From Rotaria macrura (lineage: Eukaryota > Rotifera > Eurotatoria > Philodinida > Philodinidae), in assembly GCA_900239685.1 (NCBI GenBank), contig OENT01000465.1:1-64000 (forward strand): DNA of 64,000 nucleotides, given 5' to 3'. Below the pieces are notes generated by a model, which saw only the letters and a list, made by a program, of their open reading frames with translations, was not told the DNA's origin and made no database searches. The translations under genes and the position numbers were made by a program. Below, piece by piece: positions 49,301 to 64,000 of the stretch (position 1 is its first letter; every line of letters starts with the position of its first letter).

Positions 49301-50971
49301 ATCATTAGCAATATATATATATACAAGTAGACACGTTTGACATTTGCATCGAACCGTGTTTAGTTGAAGATAGATACATAGTAAGTAGATTATATGAAGA
49401 TGAACTTTTTCTTTTTTTCTTGTTACTATACAAACAAACAGCATGTGTTAATGTCGATTAGTAGTCAACTCATTTCGTTACGGTGATTTGATCTCTGTTG
49501 TCTATGTGTATATGTGTGCGTGCTTATTTTCTCATTCGTATGATTTTCGGATAGTCGAATGTTATAAACGATGCCAATCAAAATGAACAACAAGGAGAAA
49601 ACAAAAAAATTTTTTTCGATTCTCTTTTCGTGATTTATTGAAAAGATGATCAGTGAAGTGTCACATTGACGTAGAATGTGGACATCATTTAAGTTAATTT
49701 TGTTTATTATCTGTTGTTATGATGTGCGATATTTGAAACAAAATATCTCTTCTTTGTTGATATTTCTTGACACATTCAATGTATATAAGCCGTTTTTGGA
49801 CAAATACTCATCTTCAATATTCAATTAATCGCACTCATATTTTTTGTATGATGATAAGTTCAAATAAAAATTCGATAGATATCTATTTATTTCAATTGTG
49901 GTGATTTCACAGAAAATGAAGTGATCACAATCATAAAAATAGTTTTTTTTTTTTTTTCTTTTCCATTGAAATAGGAAGAAAAACCAAAATTGTAGAATTC
50001 TTTTATTCAATTAGAGAATTTGAAAACTTGGCATTTTGACAATCGTGGGATACATCAAATATTTGATACACGTAAAGATAAATCCATTGAGACAATAGCA
50101 AAACCTGTAATTATGAAAACTATTGATTTCTGTTCATTCTTATATATTCTCTTCATACAAATAATATATAGAAATGTTCACTTGCTATTGGCTCCATTTT
50201 ATAGATAAGTCTGTTCGAGATTCATTCCGTTACTCTCTCTCTCTCTGTGTTGCACAAAAACGAGAAGTAAGTAGACAAGCGACATTCATTTATTTTCTCA
50301 ATGTGTCAAATCAATTTGAACATCTTAACAAGTTTTTATCGAATGAATAGTGAAAAGAAAAAGAAGTCAATTTCTAATCAACGAGAAAATAATTCAATAA
50401 AAAGAAAAAGAAAAGTTTCATGCATTATTCGATAAAGTCAAATGTTATCTCCGAAACGTTCGGACACCTTCAAAGCAAATCTATATGATTTCACTAGAAA
50501 ATTAGAAACAAACAAACAACAAAAAAAATAAAAAAGAATCTACTTGATGTGTTCTCTATTCTTAGACACAAACGAAATTTTAGTATACGATCTCTTCTCA
50601 TGAACGTATAAATTAGAAGGAAAAGAAAACTGATTGGTGGTTAAGCAGCAAAAAAAGAGCAAGAGAGAGAGAGAGAGAGAGAGGAAAAAGGATTAATGAT
50701 CAAGTCGCATCATTATCACTTCTGCCACTCGAAATGTTGAACATGGATGAAAATTTTCGTCCATTACAAAGTAATGAAAAGCATCAAAGGTTTGTATAGA
50801 TGATATCCTGCTGGAAAACTTCGGTTTGTTCCCTTCTTTTATTTTGTGGAAATTTTCACACATACGCTTATTTTTTTAATGATGATTAGCTTAATCATAT
50901 CTCAATATATTCTCAATCGATTCGTACACACACATATGTCTCGTTATGTTTTTTGTTTTGTTCATTTACAG
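46347..50971. other. 4.6-kb intergenic region upstream of the ovo-like gene
   Basis: No supported gene. Microsatellites include (GA)n at 50662-50683. Its end, TTCATTTACAG at 50961-50971, is a splice acceptor 7 nt before the ovo-like ATG, so part of this region is probably a 5'UTR intron, or a leader-addition site. Confidence 0.4.
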
Positions 50972-50978
50972 CAACAAT

Positions 50979-52786
<1,808 letters not shown>

Positions 52787-55700
52787 TTATAGAAAATACG
52801 TACTATAACGTCATATTTTCTTTTTTCTTCTTCTTTTGTGCATTGTTCATTCATTACTGACCAACTTGTTGTGTATGTGTGTTTCCTGTGAATTATTGAA
52901 TGTATATTGTTATTAGAAATTTCAATGTGTTTACTTGATTAATTTGAAATAAAAACAAACAAACAGATAATAATCTAACCTATGTTGTTTTGATTTTATC
53001 GAATCTAAAATCAATCGTCACACGTTTTTATTGAAGATAGTAGATTTCCAAGTAGTTGTTCTATCGAATTTTAATTTGAGATCTGATTACTACTAGAATA
53101 TTCTAGAAGAGATTCATAACGAAAACAAATATTCTTTTCTTCTACGATAGAATAGAAGAGTTCAAAACTTCAATGAGTCTTTTTCAAGTCATGTACCACG
53201 AGTGTTCGTGTTCACACTTGCATTTCGAAAGAATTCAAATCCATAGAGAAGAAAATGATTTTGAGATATTTTAGTTAATCAGAGCTAGAAATGTGATGTT
53301 ATGAAACAAATTTTCTTATTCCGTCGCATCACATGGTGTTTAAAAATCAGCTCATGATCCTATTGCTTATCAAACATATGGCAAAATTCTTTTTTAGTTG
53401 TTTCACTTTTCAAATACAATCTATTTTAATAAATGAGGTATATTTAGATTTCTGAAAAAGAAAATTTCCTAAGTTTCCATCAACGCGACAAAATGCAAAT
53501 TAGTAGCAGCGGAAAATTTTTTAGAAGTATTAAAAATTTCAGTCAATGTAGAATTACAGGAATTTCCGAAACTTCCAAAATTTCTTTTTATGAAAGTCTA
53601 GACATTACTGATTGTTTTCTAATACACATATATCATAATGGAAAAATCCATTGAATATCCCATCGCATTCCATTCCGAGCTCTGTTATAAATTGTTGTCG
53701 ATGACTAAAGATTTTATACTAATGAAAGAAATGAACATCCGGATTCTTATCTTCCTCAAGACCACATCTGTACTATGCACTCATCCCATCAAGTAATAAG
53801 AGGTTAAACGTATGATCCTATTTGGTTGTACCAACTTTGATATTTTTTCTTCTTTCCATGAAACGATTTCCGATATTCTTCCTTTCGATACTTCAATCTT
53901 CTAAATTTTCCGTCAATTGCCGGAGTAAAAAAAAACTCGTGGATGACGGACAATTCATTTTACTGATTTAGATATTCAAGTTGCAGAATCGATGTGAAAA
54001 TTTGTTCTCATTAACTGCGATCGATTCAATCATGTCGATTAACACATTTTGTTCAAATACATTCGAGATCATTGAGTACAACTTAAACCAATCCTTTTTT
54101 ATTATGCTTTAATCATAGCCAATGGGTTTGATGTTCCACAATTAAGAACAATCGTGAAGTAGTATACTTTGTATCTTGCAGAAATTTACGAAATATTTTT
54201 CATACACTGGAATACAACGCGTACGATGAGAATGGTAGCTAATTCTTTTAAGTCTAACTAACAGTAGTTCATGATCATTCATATTTGTTAATATTGATTA
54301 TATAGTTCCAGATAAACGTTCTCGAGAGTCAATCAAGAAATCTAATTTGAATTCCTGATTCAATTCCGTGATCTTGATTTGTCAATTAACTACGTCAGAG
54401 ACATGAAGTGAGTCTATAAGAAAAAAAAGGATGATTTCACTATAGATATCATTTATCATGCCATACTATATGAATTCGAAGTTAAAAAGATAAATATATT
54501 GTATGCATATGAAATTTTCATGTCTAGCATATCAAAAGAAATTATCTGGATCATTGAATCGATAAAAAATTGCCCATAGTGTTCATCATTGTCCTTCAAG
54601 AAACTATTACTTTATGAAATAATTTTTCTAGTTTTAGATTAAGAATGAATGTATATGGATTCCATGTATTAATAAAAGGGTTTTGAAAAAAATAAAAAAA
54701 ACTTGTCTTATGATAAAATTTCATTTGTATAGTTTTACTCTTTTGGTTTCTTTTAAGTTACACGAAACAAAATTGATTCTATTATGTTACTACTTAACTT
54801 AAGTTAGAAATTAATTTTCGCAGAAAACTATTCATCATCATAGATTATCTAGACAAACTTCAAAGTACAAGAATAGCAATCAAGATCAAATGCAACACAT
54901 GCGAAAGAACTCATGAATACAATATGGAATGATCAAATAACGATTTATCACAAGAATCGTCAGAATCCTATGAGAAATTCAGCGACTTTTTTTTTGTACT
55001 TCACATCACGATTATCGTTTCGATTTATCACAATTATTAGACAGTTTTTTTTGTCATTTCTAAAAGCATGACAAGTTAAGCATCAGTGATGAAAACTCGT
55101 TATTTTGTTTTTCTTCTAGTCACTATTCAACAAAATCGTATAAATACCTCATCAACAAAACATAGAGCCTAGACAAGGTTTAGATTAATCGTTTAAAATA
55201 CTTTCATTCTCTTGTTCGTTCTTTTCTATTCTGTGTGTTTCCTTTTTCTTCTTCTTATTTTTTATGGAAGATTTCAATTTATTCTAGAATATAAAAGTGT
55301 ATCAGTATCTCTCTTTGATGAACTATCATGCGAGAATACTAAACATAAGTAGAGTCATTGAGCGATTATCGTTATGTTTATAAGCGAAGCTGTAGAGTGA
55401 CAAACTTGAACGCGTACTAATGCATGGTAAGTCGTCGTACTTGTATTGATGAAAAAAAAATGGAATTTGATGATTTTGTATTCGGTTATATGAGCGTTAG
55501 AATTTAGATAGAAAAATTTGAATTCATCAAGGAGACCGTAGAATATTTTTTTTTACTTTTCGTTCCTAATGCACATTCAGTAATAAATATCAGATATTCA
55601 TTATAACCAGATTTCCATAAATGAATATTACTAATTATGGAATTTTTAGAGATAGAGTAATGAACGATTTTTATCATCCTGTATGGTTAGTGTTTATATT

Positions 55701-57445
55701 TGTTTTAAAAGAATACTATCCGTGTACAAATGTTGCCTTGAGATCGAATTTGAAGCGTACACAATAATTGAAACTGAGAGAAGTAGAACGTTTCAAGCGT
55801 AACTTAGATCCCCACAATTTGAATTTGACCAAAATTTTCTAAATCCGATAGAGTGTAGTGAGAAGTGTTTCTAATGGATTGAAGAGCGCTGCTTTTTGTT
55901 GAAAAAAATCAAATGCATTAGAAACTTTTACATGCGAACCAAAAATTGATTGTTGTCCATCAAATATCTATGTGATCGTTTTCTTTTTTTTTTGTGTCGA
56001 ACCATCTCAATCAACATCGTTACCATGAATTAGAGAAAGTCTTAGATGACGAACATTTTTGTCAACATCGGTAGAGTCACGGTATTCAAACGTGAGAGAA
56101 TCTTTAACTAATGGAACTACTTAGACAATAGAAAAAATTTCAAATTCTAACGACAAACATTGATTTCCAATGGTTTCATTATGAGTATCAATCTTCATAT
56201 GTTGTTAAAAAGCATATTGAATCGATATAGCGAGTTTTAATATCTACAACATGTCAATTGTCATGATAGGAAATTTTTCTTTGCGATAGACATGTACGAA
56301 AAAAAAACCAGATCTCTAAATATCATCAATGGAAGAAATTCTATTAACTATCATTTTTTTCTGGAGATAAGAATCTGAATTGGAACTCTTCTTCCATGCA
56401 ATGTCAATAGAAGAAATTAGATGCTATGATTCACTCGGGTACTGAATCATTCACAAACTAAGAACCCATGATGATTTATTTACGCTGCAGTCATTCGTTC
56501 GTTACATTCAGACGTTATTATCTATTTATAACATATGAGATGATCAAGGTCTCTATTGCTTACAACAGAATAAATAAAACAGACGTGTACCACTCTAACT
56601 TATTTGAATAACATGCAACCCCGCCTTTTCTTGCACTGTAATTAACGTACTTTATTTCTAATCGCTCTCCTGTGCCATTGATGCTTCATCTTCAATAGTA
56701 TCTGTGTTGAGACACTCATGTTTATAGATACACATCTACCCCTCTAATCTTCTTCAATATAATTCGAACAAGGTCGATCTTATCTAAAGTGGCGTTTTGC
56801 GCATTCTTTTTGCATATTTCAAAGACATCGATTGAGACTAGAGTAGATACACGATAAGTACCTAAAATTATTTTCAGTAGATCAGTGAAGATCCGTCTTA
56901 ACTCGAAAATTTTCTTCTATTCTAATTTAGATTTAATATGAAACTGCCGTCTATTCTCTATCTCGATGTCAGTTCGTCTTCGAACTGCACTACTTAACTG
57001 ATGTCTACTGCCATCTATGATACGACGCATTACTATGTTTTTATTCTCATCTATTTTTTTATTTAATTTTCTTTCATCAGTTAGATTGTATCCAATTCTA
57101 AATATAGTCGGAATTCTTCACACAGCTATAATTGATTTCTCTCATTGGTTGCATTAAATAAACCATTGATTCGAATTTTGACTGATTGATTATTCATCTT
57201 TTTCGAACTCGAGATAGACGCAGACGCCTACACATATGAAATACAAACAAAAATATCCAGAGAAAAACGATATGATTCAATCTTGTAATGTTTGTATCGT
57301 CACACCCTAATTCATTTTCCTTCTTCATACTCAAATACTATTTCTATACTATGTGCTACTATGTTTTTTTTCGCATGACTTGTCATTGAAAGACAATTCG
57401 TATTGTTCTATTTTCAGACAAATACACAGAGAAGTATCATTTTCG
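52787..57445. other. 4.6-kb intergenic region
   Basis: No supported coding frame, RNA gene or transposon end. It ends in CTATTTTCAG (to 57417), an acceptor 28 nt before the next start codon. Confidence 0.4.
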
Positions 57446-60400
57446 ATGGAAGGACATAAAATAAAAACTAAATCAAAATTTAAAGTGCGCCATCAAAAAC
57501 ATAAGTTATTTCGTGCTAATGATCCATTACTGTCTGTACTTATGTGGGGTGTAAATTTTACTGTAAGTAATTATCATTATTTTTTTTTATAAAAAAAGAA
57601 AGCGGAAAATAATTTTCATCTTATCAGATACATGAATTGGAAAATATTAATATACCAGTTATGCTGCTACCAGAACATTTCAAGGCATATGTTAAAATAC
57701 GTATTGACAATCAAAATTTTAACAAGTACGTAGATAAAGATTAAAAACATGTATTTATCTTATATTTAGAATAGTCATCTTATCGAGAGATGTATTTTAC
57801 AGGTGTCACTATGTTAATAGTATCGTTGTTGTTAATTCGCCAGGCGTGCTTTCTCTTTACTCCTTGATGATTGCTGTGAATACATATTAAGAGTTTTAAG
57901 AATTGATTTCGAACTTTGAAGTTCATATGATATTATTTTCATAGGAATACAAACAATGCGTGATATTCAATATATTTATTTTCACCAAAATATCAACCTC
58001 TAATGAAATAGAAAAATGAGAAAAAACAAAGAGGAACATCAATTTTAAAAGACAAACTCTAAATCAAATCATATATATATATATATATATTAGAAACAAA
58101 AAGGAAACCTTTTAAGTTTCTCTTTTCGTACTTGAGTAAAATTCTAAGCGATGAGAATCAATCTGACATTATTTCATTTATTTTTCCTTTTGAATTCTAA
58201 TACGATTACTAATAAATGCTTTGTTTACTAAACAAACATGCATAGTGTAGTTTTTTTTTGTCCGCTTTAAATATGTTTTGTTTTGTTTTTATTAGAGAAG
58301 TGATGCCAAGTCATTTCAAAGTAAAAGAATATTGTCCACTCGTATTTCGAGCCTTTCGAGAATATTGGAAAGTTCATGATAATAGTTTTCGTGTAAGTAA
58401 ATTCTATTCAATTAATATATAGACGATAATATTGATTTGTCGTGTTAATTTCATTAGGATTCACTCACAGAACCACCAGTTCCTTTAAATGAAACATCAA
58501 AATCGAATATCACTTATTATCAATCAATGGACCGTCGTTTTATACTGAAATGCATTTCAAAAGAAGATGTCGAACAAATTCATAATATTTTACCTGAATA
58601 TCATAGAGTATGTTTTCATTTAAATTTAATTATGCATTAAATAGGACTAGGAAAAATTTCACTCTTCAAACCAAGGTTTTTATTCGATAGAATTGTCTAA
58701 TTTGATTGTTTAGTAAAATAATTATATCATACGAAGAAATGTTAATGTACAAATAGTTTGTCTAATTTTTCGTCGTTTGTATTTTTAATCTTGAATTATC
58801 GAAACGTACTTACGGGAAAAATATTTGTTCAAGAGTACTGAATCTCATGGGATAATATTCTCCGTAGAATAAAATGAAAGAAAACATCAAAGAATAATTT
58901 TATTTATCGATAGACAGTCGAAACCTTGATAAAGCTACAGAAAAAACAACTCATTTATTTCCATATAATCATCGATTGACATGCTATAGGGAGAGAATGT
59001 GATCATAAGAGTTTATATTATGGTATCTTTGCTGAAAAATGCTGATTTCATTTAAAATCTTGTAGAAGATTTTTACATGTAGAATTATTAATGAGAAAAC
59101 TATTTTACATGATCAATGTTGATTTCATTCTGTCAATGTACACATCTCTAATGTTTCTTGTTGGAATTCTGAAGCAATAAAAAAGCAAACTGTTCGATTT
59201 CATTTTTCAAATCAACAACATGTTAGCTGGGAAATTATCTCTGACATGTGAAGGAAGAATTGATATTCGAACTAACATTTTACATATGAGAATTTTCTTT
59301 ACATGTTAAAATTTTTAGTTAAATTTCATTATATACATATCAGCAGTAAGAACCAGTCTCTTTATTGAGTCATTCGACATTAAAAAAAAAGATGTAATTA
59401 CCAATAACCTATACGAATATGTATGCTTAATATACACAGATGAAGAAACATTCACTGATTTCTATCCATATCTCCTAGACAATGAAAAAATGTTGCTGAC
59501 ATATGTTTTTCAATCCGAGTAATTTTGATTGGTTTTTTAAAAAAATTATTTTCATTTTAGTATATTGTCGAAAGTCAAGGTGATACACTACTTCCTCATT
59601 ACTATGCCATGTATAGATTAACAGTTGATGATAAAGAAAATTATATATTGGTTATGCGTAATATTTTTTCAAGTAAATTAAAAATTCATTTTAAATATGA
59701 TGTTAAAGTAAAAGAAAACTTCACATGAATATTAACGTGTTCTTACAATGTACGAACATTTTTAGGGTTCAACTGTTGATCGAAGTGCAACAGACAAAGA
59801 AAAATTAAATCCATGTCCAACATTAAAAGATAATGATTTTTTAGAAAAAAAAAGAATTATCGATTTAGGTTCCGAACAAAAACAAATCTTTATGGAAAGA
59901 CTCAAGCGTGATGTTAATGTAAGATAAGAAATTTTACGCTTGTATATCTTTAGGCATTGTTTTCTATTCATGAGAAAAATCTTCTATATATATATATATT
60001 TAGTTTCTTGTGGCTCAACACAAAATGGACTATTCATTATTGATTGGTATTCACGATCTTGATCAAGGTGGCATGGGTAAATATTGATTCTTTTGAATAA
60101 AGATCGATTTCATATGAAGCTAACAAAAAAACAGAAGATTATTTATGTAGACTTGCTCGAGAGAAAAATAATTTGAGAATGTATGACCGATTCTATTGAG
60201 TACGATTCGTAAGTGGCGTCATCTGCAGGAGTACTCAATTGAACTCAGCAAATTATTAGATAGACTAAGTCGTTTGTTGAAATAATTGGAAAAAGACAAT
60301 TTTCGACTAGAACGAAGAGTACATGTTTCTCTATGTAGCTATTTATTAAACCTTGATCTGTCTGTGAGTGTATATCTGCTTCTTTTCACTGTTCTAGAAG

Positions 60401-60934
60401 TTGACATATGTAGTTAAAAAATAATCTCGAAACTTCTATTGATATAAACAAAAAAAATTGATTATTTATTTAGAACGTGAAAAAAGAGCATCAGTAGTTG
60501 ATATGAATACATCTGATTTATCTGGTAATGATTCTTCTGATGGATCAGGTAAAAGAATATTGTTTTTTTCGACTATAATAATCGATTGGTAATTATGAAT
60601 TTTTATAGAAAGTCCAACACAAATCGGCGACGATAGTTCTTTTGATGAACCATTTCGCATGCGAAGTTCAGACTGTAAGTTTTGTTTTTCTTGTGTGTGT
60701 GTGTGTAATAAAAGATAATGATATTTCTATTTGTTCGCTTGTCAAGCATCGACTCGACGAGAACTGTATAGTCTTGGTATAATAGATGTGTTAACAAATT
60801 ATGGAATGAAAAAGAAGAGTGCACATGTTGCAAAAACGAAATTATCTGGTTCTGATGCTGATGGAATATCAACTGTTCGACCAGAAATTTATGCTCGACG
60901 TTTTCTAGACTTTATCGATAAACATTTCAATTAA
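57446..60934 (+). CDS. PIP4K2: Phosphatidylinositol 5-phosphate 4-kinase (type II PIP kinase, 387 aa)
   Basis: It phosphorylates PI5P at position 4 to make PI(4,5)P2. Ten exons join in phase to 1164 nt: 57446-57562, 57628-57725, 58296-58392, 58458-58607, 59561-59707, 59766-59918, 60004-60076, 60474-60548, 60609-60674, 60747-60934. Landmarks in family order: LFRANDPLLSVLMWGVN (about 22-37), IPVMLLPEHFKAYVKIRIDN, MPSHFKVKEYCP, the nucleotide-binding Lys135 in RRFILKCIS, YDVKGSTVDR (about 200-209), MDYSLLIGIHD with catalytic Asp263, GIID with metal-binding Asp339, and the activation loop KKKSAHVAK. Ala351 sits where type II kinases have Ala and type I kinases Glu, supporting PI5P rather than PI4P as substrate. 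The Ser/Asp-rich insert (residues 279-325) is a normal variable loop. The length is close to the human enzyme. Confidence 0.95.
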
Positions 60935-63706
60935 TATTCGTCACTCACATTTGCAATAGCCGCTTTTTTTTGGCTCTTATTTGTGCTCGTACTCTATGTT
61001 TGAATGTTTCGATTCCGGTTTGTATATCTTGTTCGTTGGTCATTATCCTGATCGGAGAATTTCTTCTATTTAAAATGCATGCGCGCGAGTAGTTCTAGTC
61101 ATATATAACTCTTTATTGCATTCGATTTTTTCCTTATCTCTGTTCGGTTCTTTATCACTGTGGTTAATTGAATTTATATTCAATGTTTTATGTAAGTGCG
61201 CTTGTATTTTTTTTTCTTTCTTTTTATATGGTTAGTTGGATGTTTTCTTCTTGATAGAAAACTAATGTATACATATATATATATATACATCAGTATATAT
61301 ATTTATATATAACTATGTATACATATATCTAACATGATATATCCAGCTTTGAAATTTAGTTTTATAGAAAATGCATGATTAACTTTGAAAATTTCATTGG
61401 GGAGTGTATCTGAAACGAAATTGAAATAAATTCGAAGTCAATTACGTAGCAATTGTACCAAACGATGATTCAAGTTAACTATGCTTCCTAACTTATGAGG
61501 TAAGTTCTACTAAAACGAAGAAAAATTTGCAATCGCTCGTAACTGTTTTTCAAGCATCGTTACAATCATGTTCATTTTTTTACAATCCAACTCGTTCTAG
61601 TAAGATGTTAATTTCTACTGTGTCTGAACTGGAGAGTTGAGTTTGGAAAATGACTTGTTTAGATGATCGAAATCATGTTAAATTTAAAAATCTAATCAAA
61701 GTATACACAACTCATATAACAAAGACGGATGAACTCTTATTTATTTTTCCGTTATCTGACAAGGGACTGATTCATCATTGGTTACTGCATGGATTCAAAC
61801 AAATTTGATTTCTTCTTACGAACCAGAAACCGAAACGAATAGAAAAATCTCGATTCGATCCGATTCAACTTCATACACAACAAAAGATCGCATCATTGCT
61901 CATAGAGCGTGTATGCAGCCGTGATAAGCTAGTTTCATCTGTCTCGATGGATCGTATTGTTTTCTTTTGCTTTTTTAGTGTATTTCGCAAAGAATAATCA
62001 TAATATAAAAACAGATTCGACAAGAAAAACTAATTTCATAACAAAGAAAGAGATGGAACATGGGTACATCTAAAGATTCAAACCAAGGGAAAGAACTATC
62101 TTCTCTACTTTTCAAACTGGAGCTCTAATCCACATTCATCTGCATTTCCTTGAATTTTCTGAGAATGCTGAGATCTTCCGGTTATTGCAAAAGTTTTAGT
62201 ACCAATACCAGGGATTTTTTATCCATGGGCTACTTTTTGACATGATTTGCAACTAGAACTAAAATCTTTTAGGTTTTTGCTGCTTGTTTTGGATTCCGTA
62301 GGATCCCAATGATTTTCTCTAAAGTTTTCCAAAATACTAGTCACTGTGGGAGCTGTCGTCGTGAATTTGGGTTCTACAGAATTGGTCTGAACTATTTAGT
62401 ATACATATGGCATTTCAAAAGCAATAAAATCTCAGCTTTCGCCCATGGATTCTATGAGTAAGAAACTGCAAGCGTACGTGTAGGCAGCTGAACAGTATTA
62501 AGTCTATACAGAAAAAAAACTGCGATGAAATAAGGACGGAATATAGTGGAACTAGAAATATCAATCACTTACTTTCAATTGAGTTAATAAAAGAGATTGT
62601 TGTTCACTATCGAGAGATCAAACTTCTTTGCGTGACAATTTGTCTAGCAGCGATGAGCTGCTACCTGATGATGGTATTGCAACGAAACGACGCATAACGC
62701 GCAACATATTTGAAAATGACACACAATGTTGTGATTTGCAAGTGGAACAGAATAGATACTTCGGATTCGATCCGATCTACCTTTTCAAAATCTCAATTCG
62801 ATTCGTTTTCTGTCCCTGTTAGGAACCTTTTTCTTACACAGATAAAAATGCCGCTCACGGATAGATTTTTTCATTTGTTGAATTTTCATTCCTGTTTGTT
62901 ACAGCCACGTCTATGATTTTTCATTCGAGCAGTACGCAAAGTTACGCAAAGAACGAAAACATATATTTACCGCACACACGCACACACGTGTATATATATA
63001 TATATGTCATTTATTTTACTTATCTATTATTTCAAACGTTCTTGTCAAATATTATTCGAAGGTTATTACAGCTTTCGAGAGTCATACGCCTACTCAATAC
63101 ATGTATTCGATGATTGAAAGTATATAAGGTAAACATGAAAGAGAAGCACATTTATGGCTTCAGTTTTGTGCTATCTATTTTTATGAGGTACTGAGTTTCG
63201 AATTTTTTTAAAATTTGATGATTGAAATTTGTTTATTATCGCTTTTTGTAAACCTTGCCTGATTTGAACTAATTGTTGATAACTAAGTAGAAGTTTTGAT
63301 AAAATAACATAATTCAAAACTATTCAAATTTTTAAGGTTAGATCGAAGATGACTCAATACTACGGTGACATTAAAATTCCAAGCTTAATAACTTAATACT
63401 TTGCAAGCATTCTAACTAGTAAGAAACTTGATCGAGTTTCTATAATTGATATATTGATTGAATATAGGCGACATCTAAATAGAAAAATTTGAAATAATAC
63501 TGCCTGAAAGAAGCACGCACAGAAGACGATCTCCTCGTTTTGATAGGATATAGATATTTTCGTAGTCAACAGCAAATGTTACCATAGATGATTATTGACA
63601 TCCAAGGATTAGTTACAAAATATTCATAATCGCAATACAATTTATCTTGATACTTGCTATTGTTTAAATGTTTTTATCAATTTTCTGTCATATTAGATTG
63701 TAAATC
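60935..63706. other. Intergenic region with AT and CA microsatellites
   Basis: TA-rich tract at about 61266-61329 (ACATATATAT words) and a mixed CACACA/GTATATAT tract at 62971-63005. Two segments with CGATTCGATCCGATT words (near 61845 and, in changed order, 62762) hint at a degenerate element, but no ends were found. No gene supported; the frame at 62628-62822 is low-complexity. Confidence 0.4.
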
Positions 63707-64000
63707 ATGACTACAAATGAAAAAATTCGATTTGTTGTCAATTTAGAAGAAAAAAACGCCACTGAACTCGAAGTAGTCGGCGGTAAAGGAGCAAACTTAG
63801 CAATATTATTTCAAAGAGGATTTCGTGTTCCCGATGCTTTCATAGTAACAACCGGTGCATTTGAATATGTACTTAATGATGATCAAACAAAAGCTGCTCT
63901 ATTGATAATAGATGAACTCGATGTAGATAATATCAATGAATTAGAAGATGCCAGCAATAAGATCAAAGCAAAAATTTGTAACATAAATTTACCAAACGAT
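63707..64000 (+). CDS. PEP-synthase / rifampicin-phosphotransferase-like ATP-grasp protein, N-terminal part
   Basis: Ninety-eight codons from ATG to the window edge with no stop. The segment LEVVGGKGANLAILFQRGF (residues 22-40) followed by RVPDAFIVTTGAFEYVL is the start of the PEP/pyruvate-binding ATP-grasp domain (PPDK_N) of pyruvate phosphate dikinase, PEP synthase and rifampicin phosphotransferase. GGKGANL is its conserved ATP-binding glycine-rich loop. The rest (ELDVDNINELEDASNKIKAK) is the usual helical linker. Such proteins are common in bacteria and occur patchily in animals and protists. The substrate cannot be told without the swivelling His domain and C-terminus. An acceptor-like CATATTAG ends 10 nt before the ATG. 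Confidence 0.85.
   Translation, partial: MTTNEKIRFVVNLEEKNATELEVVGGKGANLAILFQRGFRVPDAFIVTTGAFEYVLNDDQTKAALLIIDELDVDNINELEDASNKIKAKICNINLPND

Overview
The window is AT-rich eukaryotic DNA with spliced genes, several introns of only about 40-80 bp, large gene-poor spacers, many short non-autonomous transposons and one assembly gap (Ns at 15033-15237). The gene content (an arginine ADP-ribosyltransferase next to MORN repeats, a multi-copy family of two-membrane-segment cysteine-rich proteins, an OVO-type zinc finger, a PI5P 4-kinase, a peptide-type GPCR and two genes of bacterial appearance) best fits an invertebrate animal. I infer a bdelloid rotifer. That inference comes from recall of protein families, not from a search.

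Left part (1-12 kb): a degenerate repeat at the edge, a small secreted and probably GPI-anchored protein (2719-3147), then three tandem minus-strand paralogues (4812-9985) of an uncharacterised two-TM, large-ectodomain family. The third copy is a mosaic: its 5' part is almost identical to the first copy and its 3' part to the second.

Middle-left (12-21 kb): a transposon-rich stretch. It holds a 462-bp hAT-type MITE, a 2.68-kb hAT-type non-autonomous element with perfect 15-bp TIRs and a perfect 8-bp target duplication, a 264-bp fold-back element and a CCGGTAAACC-word repeat. Among them lies an R-S-E class ADP-ribosyltransferase gene (18021 onward) followed by a recently duplicated array of MORN-repeat exons ending at 20427.

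Centre (21-37 kb): mostly non-coding. It contains a clearly dead cathepsin-L-like cysteine protease gene (minus, 25558-26807), an intronless secreted protein whose sequence looks bacterial (minus, 27812-28363) and a 520-bp element with terminal inverted repeats.

Right part (37-64 kb): four plus-strand genes whose exon models close perfectly in phase. They are a four-exon low-complexity protein of unknown function (37585-39814, 485 aa), a rhodopsin-class peptide-type GPCR (43810-46346, 438 aa), an OVO-like C2H2 transcription factor (50979-52786, 269 aa) and a type II PIP kinase, i.e. PI5P 4-kinase (57446-60934, 387 aa). The first 98 codons of a PEP-synthase/rifampicin-phosphotransferase-like ATP-grasp protein run off the window end (63707-64000).

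The genes do not form one pathway. Several start codons sit 7-28 nt downstream of an acceptor-like AG, which would fit spliced-leader trans-splicing or 5'UTR introns. No tRNA, rRNA or CRISPR array was recognised.
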